Shown here: in pieces, positions 63,618 through 64,000 of the stretch | Layout: the number at the start of each line of letters is the position of its first letter | Position numbering within the stretch: the first letter of the stretch is position 1 | Source of the DNA: Bartonella taylorii 8TBB | GTDB lineage: Bacteria > Pseudomonadota > Alphaproteobacteria > Rhizobiales > Rhizobiaceae | Direction of reading: 5' to 3' | DNA: 64,000 bases | NCBI RefSeq assembly: GCF_902825155.1 | Contig: NZ_CADEAG010000004.1 | Span: 1-64,000, forward strand | Made by a program: the position numbers and the translations under genes | The notes under the pieces: generated by a model | Database searches by the model: none | Told to the model about the DNA's origin: nothing | The model's input: only the letters and a program-made list of their open reading frames with translations

Positions 63618-63923
63618 TCAATGCGTCCAAGGTTGATGTCTATCACTGCGAAAATTATCAGAATAAGAAACGACACGACGAATTGGCTTATGTGTTTTCT
63701 CTACACGATAAGGAATAGCATTCTTACGAGCAAAAGCAATTGCCTCTTCCTGCTTATTAAACCGGATTTTTATTTGACTACTCATATCAGATGTTGCCGT
63801 ATATCCCATAAGAGACTCAAGAATTTTTGCCTGTAATGGCTCATATTGTAAAATCCAAAAACCAGTATTTCTCCTACCTGACTGCATAGCTGTCTTCGCA
63901 GGACTATAAATACGTGCGATCAT
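63618..63923 (-). CDS. NADH dehydrogenase (complex I) NDUFS4-type accessory subunit
   Basis: 101 residues, the length of the bacterial ETC complex I subunit family (NDUFS4/18 kDa, AQDQ-type). Motifs: ARIYSPAKTAMQSGRRNTGF, WILQYEP, PLMGYTATSDMSSQI-like (LMGYTATSDMSSQIKIRFNK), then EAIAFARKNAIPYRVEK and SYSDNFRSDRHQPWTH. This accessory subunit is restricted to alphaproteobacteria and mitochondria, supporting the lineage. It lies just upstream of tRNA-Arg in the same direction. Confidence 0.93.
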   Translation of the reverse strand: MIARIYSPAKTAMQSGRRNTGFWILQYEPLQAKILESLMGYTATSDMSSQIKIRFNKQEEAIAFARKNAIPYRVEKTHKPIRRVVSYSDNFRSDRHQPWTH

Positions 63924-64000
63924 GATTAGCTTCCTTCAGACTGACGAAAACGCTTGAATGACAATTTCTCACCACACGCACCCAATCGGACCATTCTTTC

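Overview
The window is a chromosomal piece of an alphaproteobacterium of the Rhizobiales, most probably a Bartonella. It is AT-rich and carries typical alphaproteobacterial gene orders: nrdR-ribD-ribE-ribH-nusB, DUF177-plsX-fabH-ihfA-merR, hfq-hflX, the acpXL-lpxXL cluster for very-long-chain acylated lipid A, cpdR, and an NDUFS4-type complex I subunit. The species is not resolved. All names come from reading the translations; no search was run.

1-16.1 kb: the right-hand part of a P2-like (contractile tail) prophage. From left to right it holds the end of an unknown gene, a DUF4815 protein and a glycine-rich tail fibre, an inserted HigBA-type toxin-antitoxin pair on the minus strand, the tail module in P2 order (sheath FI, tube FII, chaperone E with a probable -1 frameshift extension E', tape measure T, U, X, D), a second toxin-antitoxin pair, a lysis cassette (endolysin, Rz, nested Rz1, a small membrane protein), then the integrase on the minus strand.

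16.1-25 kb: accessory region. Next to the integrase lie repeated CCACCTT motifs, a frameshifted excisionase-like gene and a frameshifted remnant of a lambda/YqaJ-type exonuclease. The exonuclease remnant is joined to the broken 3' end of a five-gene minus-strand operon (22365 down to 17155): a RimK-like ATP-grasp ligase, an ABC ATPase, two ABC-2 permeases and a larger ATP-grasp protein. This looks like a make-and-export system for a ligase-built small molecule or peptide, and it is the best candidate for an undescribed system here. Two hypothetical genes and a DUF900 lipoprotein hydrolase follow.

25-44.5 kb: core genes. tRNA-Leu, folE, a NifU/IscU-like protein, yidD, thrS, then the fatty-acid/phospholipid starter block (fabH, plsX with DUF177 and bamE), the riboflavin-nusB operon with nrdR and glyA, argC, ctaA, a Wzc-like exopolysaccharide protein with a degenerate ATPase domain, hflX and hfq.

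45-64 kb: a 1520-residue membrane-anchored coiled-coil protein that fits the Rhizobiales Growth Pole Ring type, malic enzyme, the lipid A long-chain cluster (acpXL, a KAS-like protein without the catalytic residues, an active-looking FabF, an oxidoreductase, lpxXL), mazG, an A-type Fe-S carrier, tRNA-Pro, an hsp20 gene with a ROSE-like leader, an alpha/beta hydrolase lacking its serine nucleophile, cpdR, tRNA-Val, a 900-base stretch of decayed sequence, tRNA-Arg and the complex I subunit.
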